Assembly (NCBI RefSeq): GCF_014270035.1
Contig: NZ_JACNEP010000004.1
Coordinates: 62,001-126,000 of the forward strand
Direction: 5' to 3'
Length of the DNA: 64,000 bases
Source of the DNA: Neptunicella marina
GTDB lineage: Bacteria > Pseudomonadota > Gammaproteobacteria > Enterobacterales > Alteromonadaceae
In this document: positions 17,274 through 26,127 of the stretch, in pieces
Layout of the letters: each line of letters starts with the position of its first letter
How positions within the stretch are numbered: position 1 is the first letter of the stretch
Notes under the pieces: generated by a model
The model's database searches: none
What the model saw: only the letters and a program-made list of their open reading frames with translations
Told to the model about the DNA's origin: nothing
Translations under genes and position numbers: made by a program

Positions 17274-18461
17274 TTAACTGTCCCAATAGTAAGCGGTGCC
17301 ATTATCACTGGCGCCAAAAATGGCATTACCATTGGCACTGATTGCCATTGGCCAGTTCATCAGTGTGGTGTCGAATTTCCATTCTAAATCGCCAGTGGCG
17401 CGATCAAACAGATAAAAGTTACCGGCACTTTCTTTTCCACCTGATTCGGGCTGGCCATCGGTAGCCGTCACCAATGTGGCATTGCTGTCCATATTTAATC
17501 CGGGGTTAGGATCGTAATCCAGCGTATATTGCCATTGCAGGGTTGGGCTGGTTGCGCTGGTGGTGTTAGCTGGACTTTGTACTGCGTACAAACAGCCATA
17601 GGCTTTGCCGTATAAGTTGGCGCCACATACTGCATAGACGTTGCCGTCGGTGCCTTTAGCTATTGAAAACGCATAGGCCACGCCCAAATCCAGATTATCC
17701 GGTGCATAAGTCCAGACCGGTGTGCCGGATGGAATCGATACTGAACTATTAAACGCCATGGCCTGGCCATCATGTCGGGACGCACCCCACCAGCTACCAT
17801 CGCTGGTAATCGCAACCCGCTGAATACCGACATCGGCATCGTAACTGGTTTTAACGCTAAGACTATTATTGGCAAATTCCAACATCACTACCTGACCCGC
17901 AGCGCCCTCGGTGCCGTCGTAACTGCGAGTGGTGCCTACTACCATAATGCGGCCATCTGCAGACATAACGCCCGACTGACAATACTGAGTGTCGAAGGTG
18001 TGGCTGGCGGTTAGTTGAAAACGACCCGATACCAAACAATACACATTCAGAAAATTGCCGCTGATAGCACTGATAACCTCGCCCGAATCGGACATTGCCA
18101 CCTGATTAACCCGGCTGTCTAACGATTCATCCAGCAAAATAGTGCCATTGCTGGCATCGTAGGCGCGCAAAAAACCTTTACTGCTGTCTTTTTCACCCAC
18201 AGACCCACCGGCGGCGGCATATTGACTGTTACCGCTAATGGCAACCCAATACACACCCTGATAGGACTCATCGCCAATCGGATCCTGCCAGACAGGTTGA
18301 TTACTGTCTGAGTTATAACAAAATACACTGAAATTACCGCTGTCATATTCCTGTGATGTACCCAGAATACAACGGCTGCCATCGGCACTGATGGCGGTTG
18401 AATTAATCTGATAACCTTGCTGTGGTACTGCCGTCCATTTGGGGCTGGCTGCTATGCTCAT
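17274..18461 (-). CDS. Beta-propeller protein (WD40/PQQ-like), unknown function
   Basis: 395 aa with a good ribosome-binding site (AGGAG, 6 bases before ATG). The sequence is a chain of about seven blades, each with a pattern like (V/A)AIS.DG....G......G.......(A/S)..G...W: AISADGSRCILGTS, AISGNSQYAAAGG, AMSDSGEVISAIS, VMSADGRIMVVGT, AITSDGSWWGASR, then ATGDLEWKF and AISANGNAIFGAS near the end. No signal peptide, membrane segment or catalytic motif is seen, so it is probably cytoplasmic and a binding scaffold. It lies 70 bases after a BrxR/CapW-like WYL regulator and before a 62-aa gene. Propellers of this kind accompany many processes; none can be assigned here. Confidence 0.72.
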   Translation of the reverse strand: MSIAASPKWTAVPQQGYQINSTAISADGSRCILGTSQEYDSGNFSVFCYNSDSNQPVWQDPIGDESYQGVYWVAISGNSQYAAAGGSVGEKDSSKGFLRAYDASNGTILLDESLDSRVNQVAMSDSGEVISAISGNFLNVYCLVSGRFQLTASHTFDTQYCQSGVMSADGRIMVVGTTRSYDGTEGAAGQVVMLEFANNSLSVKTSYDADVGIQRVAITSDGSWWGASRHDGQAMAFNSSVSIPSGTPVWTYAPDNLDLGVAYAFSIAKGTDGNVYAVCGANLYGKAYGCLYAVQSPANTTSATSPTLQWQYTLDYDPNPGLNMDSNATLVTATDGQPESGGKESAGNFYLFDRATGDLEWKFDTTLMNWPMAISANGNAIFGASDNGTAYYWDS

Positions 18462-18531
18462 AACTTCTCCTACTGCTGGTTTAAAAGTACTGCGTTATTG
18501 AAAGTCCAGGTATTGCGTTTAAATTTGAGGG

Positions 18532-19398
18532 TTAGTCCTTATATCCTGGTGCAATGGCCAGATTATCCACATTGCGCAGGGTAAAACGGTTTTGCAGCCA
18601 TAGCTGATATTCGGCGCCACTTAAGGTGCCGCGTTCGGTGCAATCCACATTCCAGCGTCTTAATAAATAACCGGCCATGGCGGCGCGTACTTCAATTAAT
18701 AACTGGCTGTTTTCCATGCCGTAATCCATTTCAATCGCGGTGGGGTGTTTAACGTTTTTGGGATGGGGCACCAGTTGCAGCGGGATTAAACGTTGCCATT
18801 CAGTATCGGCTGCGGCCTGTTCATGTTGCCCGGGCGCGCTTTTAAGGGTGACCTTACTAATGCGGGTTAACACAAAATCACGGAAGCTGTTACTTTTGCG
18901 ATCAAAGGCGCGCACGTGCCAGCGCAGGCCATTATCTACAATGGCGTGAGGCACCAGTTCGCGCGCGGCTGAGCCACTGGATAAGGAGGTATAAATAATG
19001 CTTACGGCTTTGTTATTGAGTATGGCTTGTACCAGTCTGGCCACAATAAAAATATCCGGCACATTTAAACTTGATGGCGCTTCCACCGGAAAATGCACAT
19101 CACCGATGGCATCAAACCCATCGGAAATATCATTGGCTAATTTGGTTAGGGTGCGGCGCGCATCGTGCTCAAACAGCGGTTTAAATTCGGCCGTCTGGCA
19201 GTAGCGGCGCTCAATGGTGTCGTAGCTGAGGTTGGCTGGCGCCAGCTCTTTATATAAAGCAAAATCGCGAGAGCCGGCCGATAAGCCAATTTCAAATCGG
19301 TTAATCAGATCCTGACGGTAAATTGAGCCTTTAAATAACAGGCAAAAGTCGATGTAAGCCAGACGCTGTTTTTGCGCAAAAGAAAGAGTGTCGAACAT
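18532..19398 (-). CDS. WYL-domain transcriptional regulator (BrxR/CapW-like)
   Basis: About 288 aa. The N-terminal winged helix (LAYIDFCLLFKGSIYRQDLINRFEIG, then APANLSYDTIERRYCQTAEFKPLF) and a WYL domain with GLRWHVRAFDRKSNSFRDFVLTRI resemble the BrxR/CapW repressors that control BREX, CBASS and other anti-phage loci, with a C-terminal WCX-like part. The resemblance is from memory of the family pattern, not an alignment. WYL domains sense a nucleotide-type ligand in several members. The start is unsure: ATG at 19398 fits the family N-terminus but has a poor ribosome-binding site; GTG at 19449 is the alternative. The downstream genes are not a known defence system. Confidence 0.78.
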   Translation of the reverse strand: MFDTLSFAQKQRLAYIDFCLLFKGSIYRQDLINRFEIGLSAGSRDFALYKELAPANLSYDTIERRYCQTAEFKPLFEHDARRTLTKLANDISDGFDAIGDVHFPVEAPSSLNVPDIFIVARLVQAILNNKAVSIIYTSLSSGSAARELVPHAIVDNGLRWHVRAFDRKSNSFRDFVLTRISKVTLKSAPGQHEQAAADTEWQRLIPLQLVPHPKNVKHPTAIEMDYGMENSQLLIEVRAAMAGYLLRRWNVDCTERGTLSGAEYQLWLQNRFTLRNVDNLAIAPGYKD

Positions 19399-19482
19399 GT
19401 ATTTATCATTGTTATATTTCGATTGCGCTCCAGTGTGGTTTGTTTTCACCCGGTTGTAAAGTGGTATGTTGGTTGTATCGGT

Positions 19483-20841
19483 TTATTGGTCTGGCAAGGG
19501 CAAAACGATAGTAACGAGCAGGCCACCTTGCTCGGCATTTTGCAGTGTAAGCTGGCCGCCATGTGCCAGCACAATGTTTTTGGTGATGGATAAACCTAAC
19601 CCCAAACCGCCGGTTTTTTTATTTCGTGACTTATCCAGGCGGCTAAAAGGCATTAATACGTAATCTTGCTTATCCGGCTCGATGCCATTGCCTTTGTCCT
19701 GTACCCGGATCTTCACCTGTTTATCATCTGCGCTGAGGGAAACTTGTGCTTGTTGGCCGTATTTAATCGCATTGTCGATAATATTGTGAATACCACGACG
19801 TATAGCAACCGGCCTGCATTTGAGCACGATTTCGTTGTTATGGTTATGCCAGATAACCGGCAGGCCTTCATCGATTAAATCCTGACACAGGGTATCCAGC
19901 AGCGTGGTAAAGTTGGTATTACGGTATTGTTCGGTGGAGTTATTGCCACGAATAAACTCAATACTCGAATTGACCATTTGTTTCATGTCGTCAACAACCC
20001 GGGTTAATCCCTCGCGTTCCTTATCATCGTTTAATAGATCACAGCGTAATTGCAGACGGGTCAGTGCTGATTTTAAGTCGTGTGAGATCGCCGCCAGCAT
20101 TTCAGTCTGGCTATGAATTAAACGCTGGATCCGGCCCTGCATGGTATTAAATGTACGTGCGGCAATTTGTATTTCACGCGCGCCTTTCTCCTGCATGGGG
20201 GGCGCATCGATATTAATACCAATTTCTTCTGCTGCGCTTGCCAGCGTTTCAATCGGGCGTAACAAACGCACAATAAAATACCAGGCTGTTAGCAAGGCAA
20301 TGGCGGTTAATATCAGGATATAGAACAACACAACATCGCCAAACAGCGTACTTTTTACTGGTAATTCAGCGTGAAACATGGATTGTGACTGGTCGGGAAA
20401 CTGAATGGTGATAATCACATCCAGCCCTTTGTTGTTATCACTGGCAGGCAGCATGTTCAGTGATGATAACTGACGTATGCATATATCCAGTTGATGATCT
20501 TTTAGCTGGCTAAAAACCGCATGCATATCTTCCAGCATCTCCTCGGCCAGCGTGCTTTGTTCACAGGATATTTCACTGGTAGACCTGACCGCCGGATACA
20601 TAGACAAAAACTGGGTTTGTGCCGCCTGCAGAATCTCACGGCGATTGGCATCCGGCATTTTTTCCGCCAGTGCCACTATGCCGGTAATACGTTCCGCCAG
20701 ATCGTGGGCTTCTGTCATCAATATGGTGTCGTCGCGGGCCTTTTCATAAATCAGCAAACTGACAAATTGCGCCAGTATAAAAGTGCCGCATAACAGCAAT
20801 ATGGCACGGCTTTTAATATTGCCCGGGATGAATTTTGTCAT
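19483..20841 (-). CDS. EnvZ-type sensor histidine kinase
   Basis: 452 aa. Two membrane segments (about residues 12-32 and 170-192) bracket a periplasmic sensor region of about 135 residues. They are followed by a HAMP linker (RLLRPIETLASAAEEI), a HisKA H-box AISHDLKSALTRLQ (phospho-His near residue 254), and the HATPase boxes N (HNIIDNAIKYG), G1 (DKGNGIEPDK) and G2 (GGLGLGLSI). It overlaps the upstream response regulator gene by 4 bases (ATGA), so the two form one operon. The signal is unknown. This pair lies divergent from the Mrp operon, which makes Na+ or pH stress a reasonable but unproven input. Confidence 0.93.
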   Translation of the reverse strand: MTKFIPGNIKSRAILLLCGTFILAQFVSLLIYEKARDDTILMTEAHDLAERITGIVALAEKMPDANRREILQAAQTQFLSMYPAVRSTSEISCEQSTLAEEMLEDMHAVFSQLKDHQLDICIRQLSSLNMLPASDNNKGLDVIITIQFPDQSQSMFHAELPVKSTLFGDVVLFYILILTAIALLTAWYFIVRLLRPIETLASAAEEIGINIDAPPMQEKGAREIQIAARTFNTMQGRIQRLIHSQTEMLAAISHDLKSALTRLQLRCDLLNDDKEREGLTRVVDDMKQMVNSSIEFIRGNNSTEQYRNTNFTTLLDTLCQDLIDEGLPVIWHNHNNEIVLKCRPVAIRRGIHNIIDNAIKYGQQAQVSLSADDKQVKIRVQDKGNGIEPDKQDYVLMPFSRLDKSRNKKTGGLGLGLSITKNIVLAHGGQLTLQNAEQGGLLVTIVLPLPDQ

Positions 20842-21554
20842 TGCACATCGACATTATGCGAAAAAATATAACCCGCGCCCCAGGCAGTGCGGATAATCTC
20901 CGGACTTTTGGCGTCATCTTTAAGCTTTCTGCGTAAACGACTGATATGTGAATCAATGCTGCGATCAAAGGCGCTGCTGTTTCGGCCTTTGGTCAGGCTT
21001 AACAGCCGATCGCGTGACAGGGGGATCATTGGGTTTTGTACCAGTGCCAGCAGAATATCGTTTTCGCTGGAGGACAACACAGTAACGGTTAGCTCCTGAT
21101 CAATCAGTTCCATACGTGCAGGATTGTATTGCCACTGGCCAAAACAATAAGTACCAATACTGGCGCCGGAGGGCTGATAACGAACACGGCGTAATACGGT
21201 TTTGATGCGGGCGATCAGCTCACGGCTGCCAAAGGGTTTTACCACATAATCATCGGCACCCACTTCCAGCCCTACAACCCGGTCTATTTCTTCATCCCTG
21301 GCGGTAAGCATAATCACAGGGGGCATACCGGGGTCTGAGCGCAACTGACGACATAAATCGATGCCATCTCTGCCGGGTAACATCACATCCAGCAGGATCA
21401 GGTCAATTTGTTTTTCTGCCAGCCGTGCAAACATTTCGGTACCGTTTCTGGCTGTGGTGCAGTTAAAGTTGTTCCTGATTAATAACTGTGACACCAGTTC
21501 ACAAATATCTTCATCATCATCGGTTATCAGAATACTGGTTTTATTTTCATTCAT
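20838..21554 (-). CDS. OmpR-family response regulator
   Basis: 238 aa. Receiver domain with acidic pocket TDDDED, phospho-acceptor Asp56 in LLDVMLPGRDG, conserved Thr (MLTARDE) and Lys (VVKPF). The C-terminal winged helix ends with SFDRSIDSHISRLRRKLKDD-type residues (here AFDRSIDSHISRLRRKL) and GAGYIF. It leads a two-gene operon with the histidine kinase and is divergent from the 21731 gene, with 176 bp between. Confidence 0.95.
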   Translation of the reverse strand: MNENKTSILITDDDEDICELVSQLLIRNNFNCTTARNGTEMFARLAEKQIDLILLDVMLPGRDGIDLCRQLRSDPGMPPVIMLTARDEEIDRVVGLEVGADDYVVKPFGSRELIARIKTVLRRVRYQPSGASIGTYCFGQWQYNPARMELIDQELTVTVLSSSENDILLALVQNPMIPLSRDRLLSLTKGRNSSAFDRSIDSHISRLRRKLKDDAKSPEIIRTAWGAGYIFSHNVDVQ

Positions 21555-21730
21555 TAATTACCTGACCTTAGCTAACCGTTATTTGACCCTGTTGCACTTT
21601 CATTATTCACACTTGGGCCTGTATCTCAAAATGTGATTTACCTGCACACTTTTTCATACTTTTGACAATATTTTTAACATTTTTGGTGGCAGAGTTATTT
21701 CAGGCTTTTCACAGGGTGGGTGTATTTGTC

Positions 21731-22168
21731 ATGGCTGCCACATTTATCGTCAAAAGTTTGTTAATTACATTGTTTGTAATGGGATTTTCATTGTCGGCTC
21801 AGGCTGCATCTTTAATGAATGGTCAACGATTTATTGAGTCGTGTAAACAATCTGTCGCATCGGATAACGATGAATTGTCGCCTTGTGCCACATTTATTTA
21901 TGGTTATTTAAGTGCCAGTCCCTACGTTGTATCCCACCGAACCATGCCCGAGGGCATAGGTTTACGTGCCTTTGAAACCCGTGCCCCCAGTCGCAATTCG
22001 GCAATAAAAAGCATTAAACAGGCACAATATTGTGTGGCCTTTCCACTGGATAAGGCTGTCACCGAAATTGAAATAAAAGTTGCTGAACTGGATTTAGTGA
22101 CAGGTAACGAGTTACCGGAAACTTTGCTTAAGAATGTACTGGATAGTCACTTCAGTTGTCCTGAATAA
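21731..22168 (+). CDS. Small secreted protein (Rap1a/Tai-like, tentative)
   Basis: 145 aa from the ATG at 21731, which begins a signal peptide (MAATFIVKSLLITLFVMGFSLSAQA). The mature part has the pattern LMNGQRFIESC...SPCATFIYGYL...QYCVAFP...LPETLLKNVLDSHFSCPE: paired Cys and a C-terminal ...(F/S)CP, reminiscent of the periplasmic Rap1a/Tai fold, but this is weak. It lies 8 bases before the first Mrp gene, so it is probably part of that operon; a periplasmic accessory role is an inference. An in-frame extension upstream lacks a ribosome-binding site. Confidence 0.7.
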   Translation: MAATFIVKSLLITLFVMGFSLSAQAASLMNGQRFIESCKQSVASDNDELSPCATFIYGYLSASPYVVSHRTMPEGIGLRAFETRAPSRNSAIKSIKQAQYCVAFPLDKAVTEIEIKVAELDLVTGNELPETLLKNVLDSHFSCPE

Positions 22169-22176
22169 GGTGAAAT

Positions 22177-22665
22177 ATGGCTAAACAGATTTTTGCGCGT
22201 CATACCGTTAGCGTTATTTTTACCCTTGCTGTGATCTGGGGGGCAAACTCCTGGAACTGGGATCCTTTACTTATTGCGTTTGGCGTGCTCTCGGTCTTAC
22301 TGGTGGCGTGGATATGTCACCGTATGGATGTGATTGATCATGAGTCACAACCCTTTCATCTCACCCTGCGTTTGCCTGCTTATTATGCGTGGCTGATTAA
22401 ACAAATTGTGCTGAGCAATATTGATGTGGTTAAGCGTGTCTGGCGATCAGATAGTTCCAGCTCGGCAGTTTTGGCAAGGTTACCTGTTGAACAGTCGACG
22501 GACGTGGGGCGGGTCATTTACGCCAATTCGGTTAACCTGACTCCCGGTACTTTGGTGGTTGAGCTGTCTAACACACAAATGCTGGTGCATGCATTAACGC
22601 AGGAAAGTATCACCGAATTACAACAAGGCGAAATGAGTCGCAAAGTGACTGAGCTGGAGGGCTAA
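22177..22665 (+). CDS. mrpE: Mrp antiporter subunit E
   Basis: 162 aa, MnhE/MrpE family: two or three N-terminal hydrophobic segments, the HLTLRLPAYYAWLIKQIVLSNIDVVKRVW block and the terminal LTPGTLVVELSNTQMLVHALT motif typical of the subunit. First clear gene of the Mrp operon, which exchanges cytoplasmic Na+ (or K+) for protons across the inner membrane. An accessory subunit without a transport channel of its own. Confidence 0.9.
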   Translation: MAKQIFARHTVSVIFTLAVIWGANSWNWDPLLIAFGVLSVLLVAWICHRMDVIDHESQPFHLTLRLPAYYAWLIKQIVLSNIDVVKRVWRSDSSSSAVLARLPVEQSTDVGRVIYANSVNLTPGTLVVELSNTQMLVHALTQESITELQQGEMSRKVTELEG

Positions 22666-22668
22666 GCC

Positions 22669-22941
22669 ATGTTAACTGTGATCACTGTTACCTTGTTGCT
22701 GGTTATGGTTCTGGCGCTAATCCGTGCCTTTAAGGGGCCATCCGTTTTTGACCGCGTGCTGGCGGCCAATGTGTTTGGGACCAAAACCGTCCTGCTTATC
22801 GCGGTGATGGGTTTTTTATTCGGACGTCCCGAGTTTTTGGATATCGCGATGATCTATGCCCTGATCAATTTCATCAGTGTGATTGGTATTTTACGTTACT
22901 TCGAATTTACCCATGGTGGTAAAGCGGAGGATGAAACCTGA
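22669..22941 (+). CDS. mrpF: Mrp antiporter subunit F
   Basis: 90 aa with three membrane segments. The MrpF signature RAFKGPSVFDRVLAANVFGTKTVLL is present, as are the acidic end of the third helix and an RYFEF tail. It starts 3 bases after mrpE, with its GGAGGG site lying over the mrpE stop, and overlaps mrpG by one base. Confidence 0.92.
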   Translation: MLTVITVTLLLVMVLALIRAFKGPSVFDRVLAANVFGTKTVLLIAVMGFLFGRPEFLDIAMIYALINFISVIGILRYFEFTHGGKAEDET

Positions 22942-23261
22942 TGGATTTGTTTATCAGCATTTTAAGCGGTGTTTGCATGGCGTTGGGTGGTATTTTGCTT
23001 ATTTCCGGTGCGGTGGGGGTATTGCGCTTTTCTGACTTCTATAACCGTCTTCATGCGGCGGGTGTCACCGATACGCTGGCGGCAAGTCTGATTCTGTTTG
23101 GGCTGATGCTGTTGTCTGAGCACAGCGGGATTTTACTCAAGCTGATCTTAATTCTGTTATTTGTGCTGCTAACCAGCCCCACCGCCAGTCATGCACTGGC
23201 AAAAGCGGCGTGGAAAGCTGGTCTCAAACCGGATACCAGCAACGATAAACCCGGGCAATGA
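22941..23261 (+). CDS. mrpG: Mrp antiporter subunit G
   Basis: 106 aa with three membrane segments. The MrpG pattern GAVGVLRFSDFYNRLHAAGVTDTLAASLILFGLML and the later LTSPTASHALAKAAW are characteristic. Overlaps mrpF by one base. It is followed by the only sizeable gap (42 bases to the proposed start) inside the operon. Confidence 0.93.
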   Translation: MDLFISILSGVCMALGGILLISGAVGVLRFSDFYNRLHAAGVTDTLAASLILFGLMLLSEHSGILLKLILILLFVLLTSPTASHALAKAAWKAGLKPDTSNDKPGQ

Positions 23262-23303
23262 TAAAGGCTGTTGTGGTGCAGATTGATACAGGAGGGGTAA
23301 ATC

Positions 23304-24293
23304 ATCGAACTGATAATTAATGTGGTGCTGTTATCCATGCTGATTGTTGTGGCCTGTTTTATTGCGCGCAGCAAGGATTTAATGGTGACAGTTATCCTGT
23401 TCAGTATTTATGGATTGTTATGTGCCAGCTTTTTTATGCTGATGGATGCGGTGGATGTGGCGTTTACTGAAGCCGCGGTTGGTGCCGGCATATCTCCTTT
23501 ATTGATGCTGATTACACTGGCCAGTGTTGGGCGTTTTCAACAAGCCGGACGTTATCCGGTTGTGCTGATTGGTTTTATCGGTGCTGTTTTGGGTGGTTTG
23601 TTGGTTTGGGCAACCTTGGGTATGCCCATGTTCGGCGATGCGCTGGCACCGGTTCACCAGCATGTTGCTCCCAGATATATTGAAGAGTCGGGTGTGGAAG
23701 TTGGTGTTCCTAATATCGTGACCTCGGTTTTAGCCAGTTACCGGGCTTTTGATACGCTTGGCGAAGTGGTGGTGATTTTTACCGCCGGTGTGGGGGTATT
23801 ATCGCTACTGGGAGGTGGCTCTTATCAAAAGCGTTTTTTGATTGATCGCATTATCGATCGCGAAGAGCACAAGATATTACGTGTTGTCAGCAAAATTCTG
23901 ATTCCGCCGATTTTGTTATTTGCCTTGTATGTGCAGTTTCACGGTGACTATGGTCCGGGTGGCGGCTTTCAGGCCGGGGTGATTTTTGCCGCTGGTGTGG
24001 TGCTGTATACGCTGTTTTTTGGTTTGAAAGTGGTGCAGCAGGTTATCAGCGAAATGAGTGTCAGAGTGCTGGCCGCACTGGGTGTGCTTCTTTATGGCTG
24101 CGTGGGATTGGTGTCTTTACTCAAAGGACACAACTATCTGGATTATTATGCACTCGCGGCTAACCCAAAAACTGGCCAGCATCTCGGTATTTTGGTGATT
24201 GAACTGGGTGTCGGCATTACGGTTGCCAGCGTGATGATTCTATTCTTCTACACCTTTGCCAGAAACTTCGGCGGCAGAGGAGCGGTATCATGA
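23304..24293 (+). CDS. Mrp subunit: DUF4040 (MrpA C-terminal-like) fused to MrpB
   Basis: Membrane protein of about 329 aa. Residues 1 to about 95 form the DUF4040/MbhD-E-like domain (VDVAFTEAAVGAGISPLLML), which in ordinary Mrp is the C-terminal part of MrpA. The rest is MrpB (HKILRVVSKILIPPILLFALYVQFHGDYGPGGGFQAGVIFAAGVVLY). The start needs care: the excellent ribosome-binding site GGAGGGG at 23291-23297 is followed at 23304 by ATC, giving [M]ELIINVVLLSML, which is the family's usual N-terminus. The first conventional start is GTG at 23322, 24 bases past that site and without its own. AUC initiation, or a one-base sequence error, is inferred. Confidence 0.88.
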   Translation: MELIINVVLLSMLIVVACFIARSKDLMVTVILFSIYGLLCASFFMLMDAVDVAFTEAAVGAGISPLLMLITLASVGRFQQAGRYPVVLIGFIGAVLGGLLVWATLGMPMFGDALAPVHQHVAPRYIEESGVEVGVPNIVTSVLASYRAFDTLGEVVVIFTAGVGVLSLLGGGSYQKRFLIDRIIDREEHKILRVVSKILIPPILLFALYVQFHGDYGPGGGFQAGVIFAAGVVLYTLFFGLKVVQQVISEMSVRVLAALGVLLYGCVGLVSLLKGHNYLDYYALAANPKTGQHLGILVIELGVGITVASVMILFFYTFARNFGGRGAVS

Positions 24294-24640
24294 GCCTTAT
24301 GTCAGGTCTGTTTAATTACTGGGCGGTAGCCGCATTATTGCTGATAGGTCTGGGCATCGTGGTGTGGCAGGGAAACCTGATAAAAAAACTGGTGGGGCTG
24401 AGCATTTTCCAGACTGCGGTTTTCATTTTTTACATCAGTGTTGGCAAGGTGGCTGGCGGCACCGCGCCGATTCTGGACGACAGTTATAGCCAGTATTCCA
24501 ATCCTTTACCTCATGTACTTATCTTAACCGCGATTGTGGTGGGTATTGCCACGACGGCATTAGCGCTGGCACTGGTGATTCGCATTAAAGCCAGTTACGG
24601 CAGTGTGGAAGAAAGCGACATTAACGGGCAGGACAAATAG
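24290..24640 (+). CDS. mrpC: Mrp antiporter subunit C (NuoK-like)
   Basis: 116 aa with three membrane segments. Homologue of NuoK: GLGIVVWQGNLIKKLVGLSIFQTAVFIFYIS and the second block PLPHVLILTAIVVGIATTALALALVIRI with the conserved PH..LTAIVV motif. Overlaps the preceding gene by 4 bases and mrpD by one base. Confidence 0.93.
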   Translation: MSLMSGLFNYWAVAALLLIGLGIVVWQGNLIKKLVGLSIFQTAVFIFYISVGKVAGGTAPILDDSYSQYSNPLPHVLILTAIVVGIATTALALALVIRIKASYGSVEESDINGQDK

Positions 24641-26127
24641 TGTTTAGTCATCTGGCAATTTTACAGGTTGTGGTGCCACTGATGGGCGCCCCTGCATGTT
24701 TCATGTTAGGCAAAGCACGCCTGACCTGGCTGATGTCGTTACTTATTTCGGTGGTGACATGTGCCATTAGTATCGGGTTGTTACTGCAGGTTTATCAGCA
24801 AGGCCCAATTAGTTACGCACTGGGAGGCTGGCAGGCGCCGTGGGGCATTGAATATCGTATCGATATTATTAATGCCTATATGTTGCTTATTGTGTCTGCC
24901 ATGGGCGCGCTGGTTTTGCTTGCCGCCAAAGATACTGCGTTAACCGACATTGATGAACATCGCCGCCCGTTATTTTATGTGGCCTATTTATTATGTTTAG
25001 CCGGTTTGCTGGGCATTGCTGCCACCGGTGATGCATTTAATGTATTTGTGTTTCTGGAAATCTCGTCGTTATCCATGTACTGCCTTATCGCGCTAAATAA
25101 GGATCGCCGTGCTTTATGGGCTGCGTTTCGTTACTTAATCGTGGGCACCATTGGGGCGACCTTTATTTTAATTGGTATCGGTTATCTGTACATGATGACA
25201 GGTACTCTAAATATGCAGGATCTGGCACAGCGTTTACCTGCCATTGCTGATAATAATGCGGTTATCAGTGCTTATGCCTTTATTATGGTGGGTGTAGGCC
25301 TCAAATTAGCGCTTTTCCCGTTACATTACTGGTTACCTAATGCCTATACCCATGCGCCCAATCTGGTTACTGCATTTTTAGCCGCAACTGCCACCAAAGT
25401 TGCGGTGTATCTGGTGATACGCTTCAACTTTTTTGTGTTTTCTCCCAGCTGGGCCGACTTTATCCAACTTGGCAATCATGTTCTGTTGATTCTGGGCAGT
25501 GTGGCTGTGTTATGGGCTTCCTGGATTGCCATTCGCCAAACTGACATTAAACGATTACTGGCTTATTCCAGTGTGGCGCAAATCGGTTATATGGTGATGG
25601 GGATCGGCATGAGTTCGTTACTGTCACTGCAAGCCAGCTTATTGCATTTGTTTAACCATGCCCTGATGAAAGGTGGTTTGTTTTTGGTATTAGCTACGAT
25701 TGCTTTAAGGCTGGGCAGTGTGGACACCTCTCAGCTACGCGGGCTGGCGCAACGTATGCCGTTAACCTTTTGGGCATTTGTGATTGGCGGTCTTAGTCTT
25801 ATTGGTATGCCTGCTACCGCCGGGTTTATTAGCAAGTGGTATTTAGTACAGGCCGCGATAGAACAACAAAGCTGGTTGCTGGTTGCTGTGGTGTTAGCAG
25901 GCTCAGCTCTGGCCGCGATTTATGTTTGGAAAGTGGTGGAAGTCTTCTGGTTTACGGATAAAAACACCGCCTCCAACACCCGGCATCTGTCGCAACCGCA
26001 AGTACCCGTTACCATGAGTATTGCGATGTGGTTACTGATAATCGCCAATGTTTATTTTGGTATTGATACCCGCCTGCCGGTCACACTCAGTGAGATGGGC
26101 GCACAGTTGTTAAGCGGAGCGTCGTAA
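24640..26127 (+). CDS. mrpD: Mrp antiporter subunit D (NuoN/NuoM-like)
   Basis: 495 aa and about 14 membrane helices of the complex I antiporter-like family. Key features: FNVFVFLEISSLSMYCLIALNKD (helix 5 Glu), GVGLKLALFPLHYWLPNAYTHAPNLVTAFLAATATKVAVYL (helices 7-8 with the two Lys of the proton path), and LAYSSVAQIGYMVMGIG (broken helix 12). Starts at GTG inside the TAGTG junction with mrpC. It is the first of three such subunits in this operon. Confidence 0.95.
   Translation: MFSHLAILQVVVPLMGAPACFMLGKARLTWLMSLLISVVTCAISIGLLLQVYQQGPISYALGGWQAPWGIEYRIDIINAYMLLIVSAMGALVLLAAKDTALTDIDEHRRPLFYVAYLLCLAGLLGIAATGDAFNVFVFLEISSLSMYCLIALNKDRRALWAAFRYLIVGTIGATFILIGIGYLYMMTGTLNMQDLAQRLPAIADNNAVISAYAFIMVGVGLKLALFPLHYWLPNAYTHAPNLVTAFLAATATKVAVYLVIRFNFFVFSPSWADFIQLGNHVLLILGSVAVLWASWIAIRQTDIKRLLAYSSVAQIGYMVMGIGMSSLLSLQASLLHLFNHALMKGGLFLVLATIALRLGSVDTSQLRGLAQRMPLTFWAFVIGGLSLIGMPATAGFISKWYLVQAAIEQQSWLLVAVVLAGSALAAIYVWKVVEVFWFTDKNTASNTRHLSQPQVPVTMSIAMWLLIIANVYFGIDTRLPVTLSEMGAQLLSGAS

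Noticed and set aside
16934-19398. Known BREX or CBASS locus behind the WYL regulator
   Set aside because: No nucleotidyltransferase, PglX/PglZ, BrxC-type ATPase or nuclease is near; only the regulator resembles those systems.
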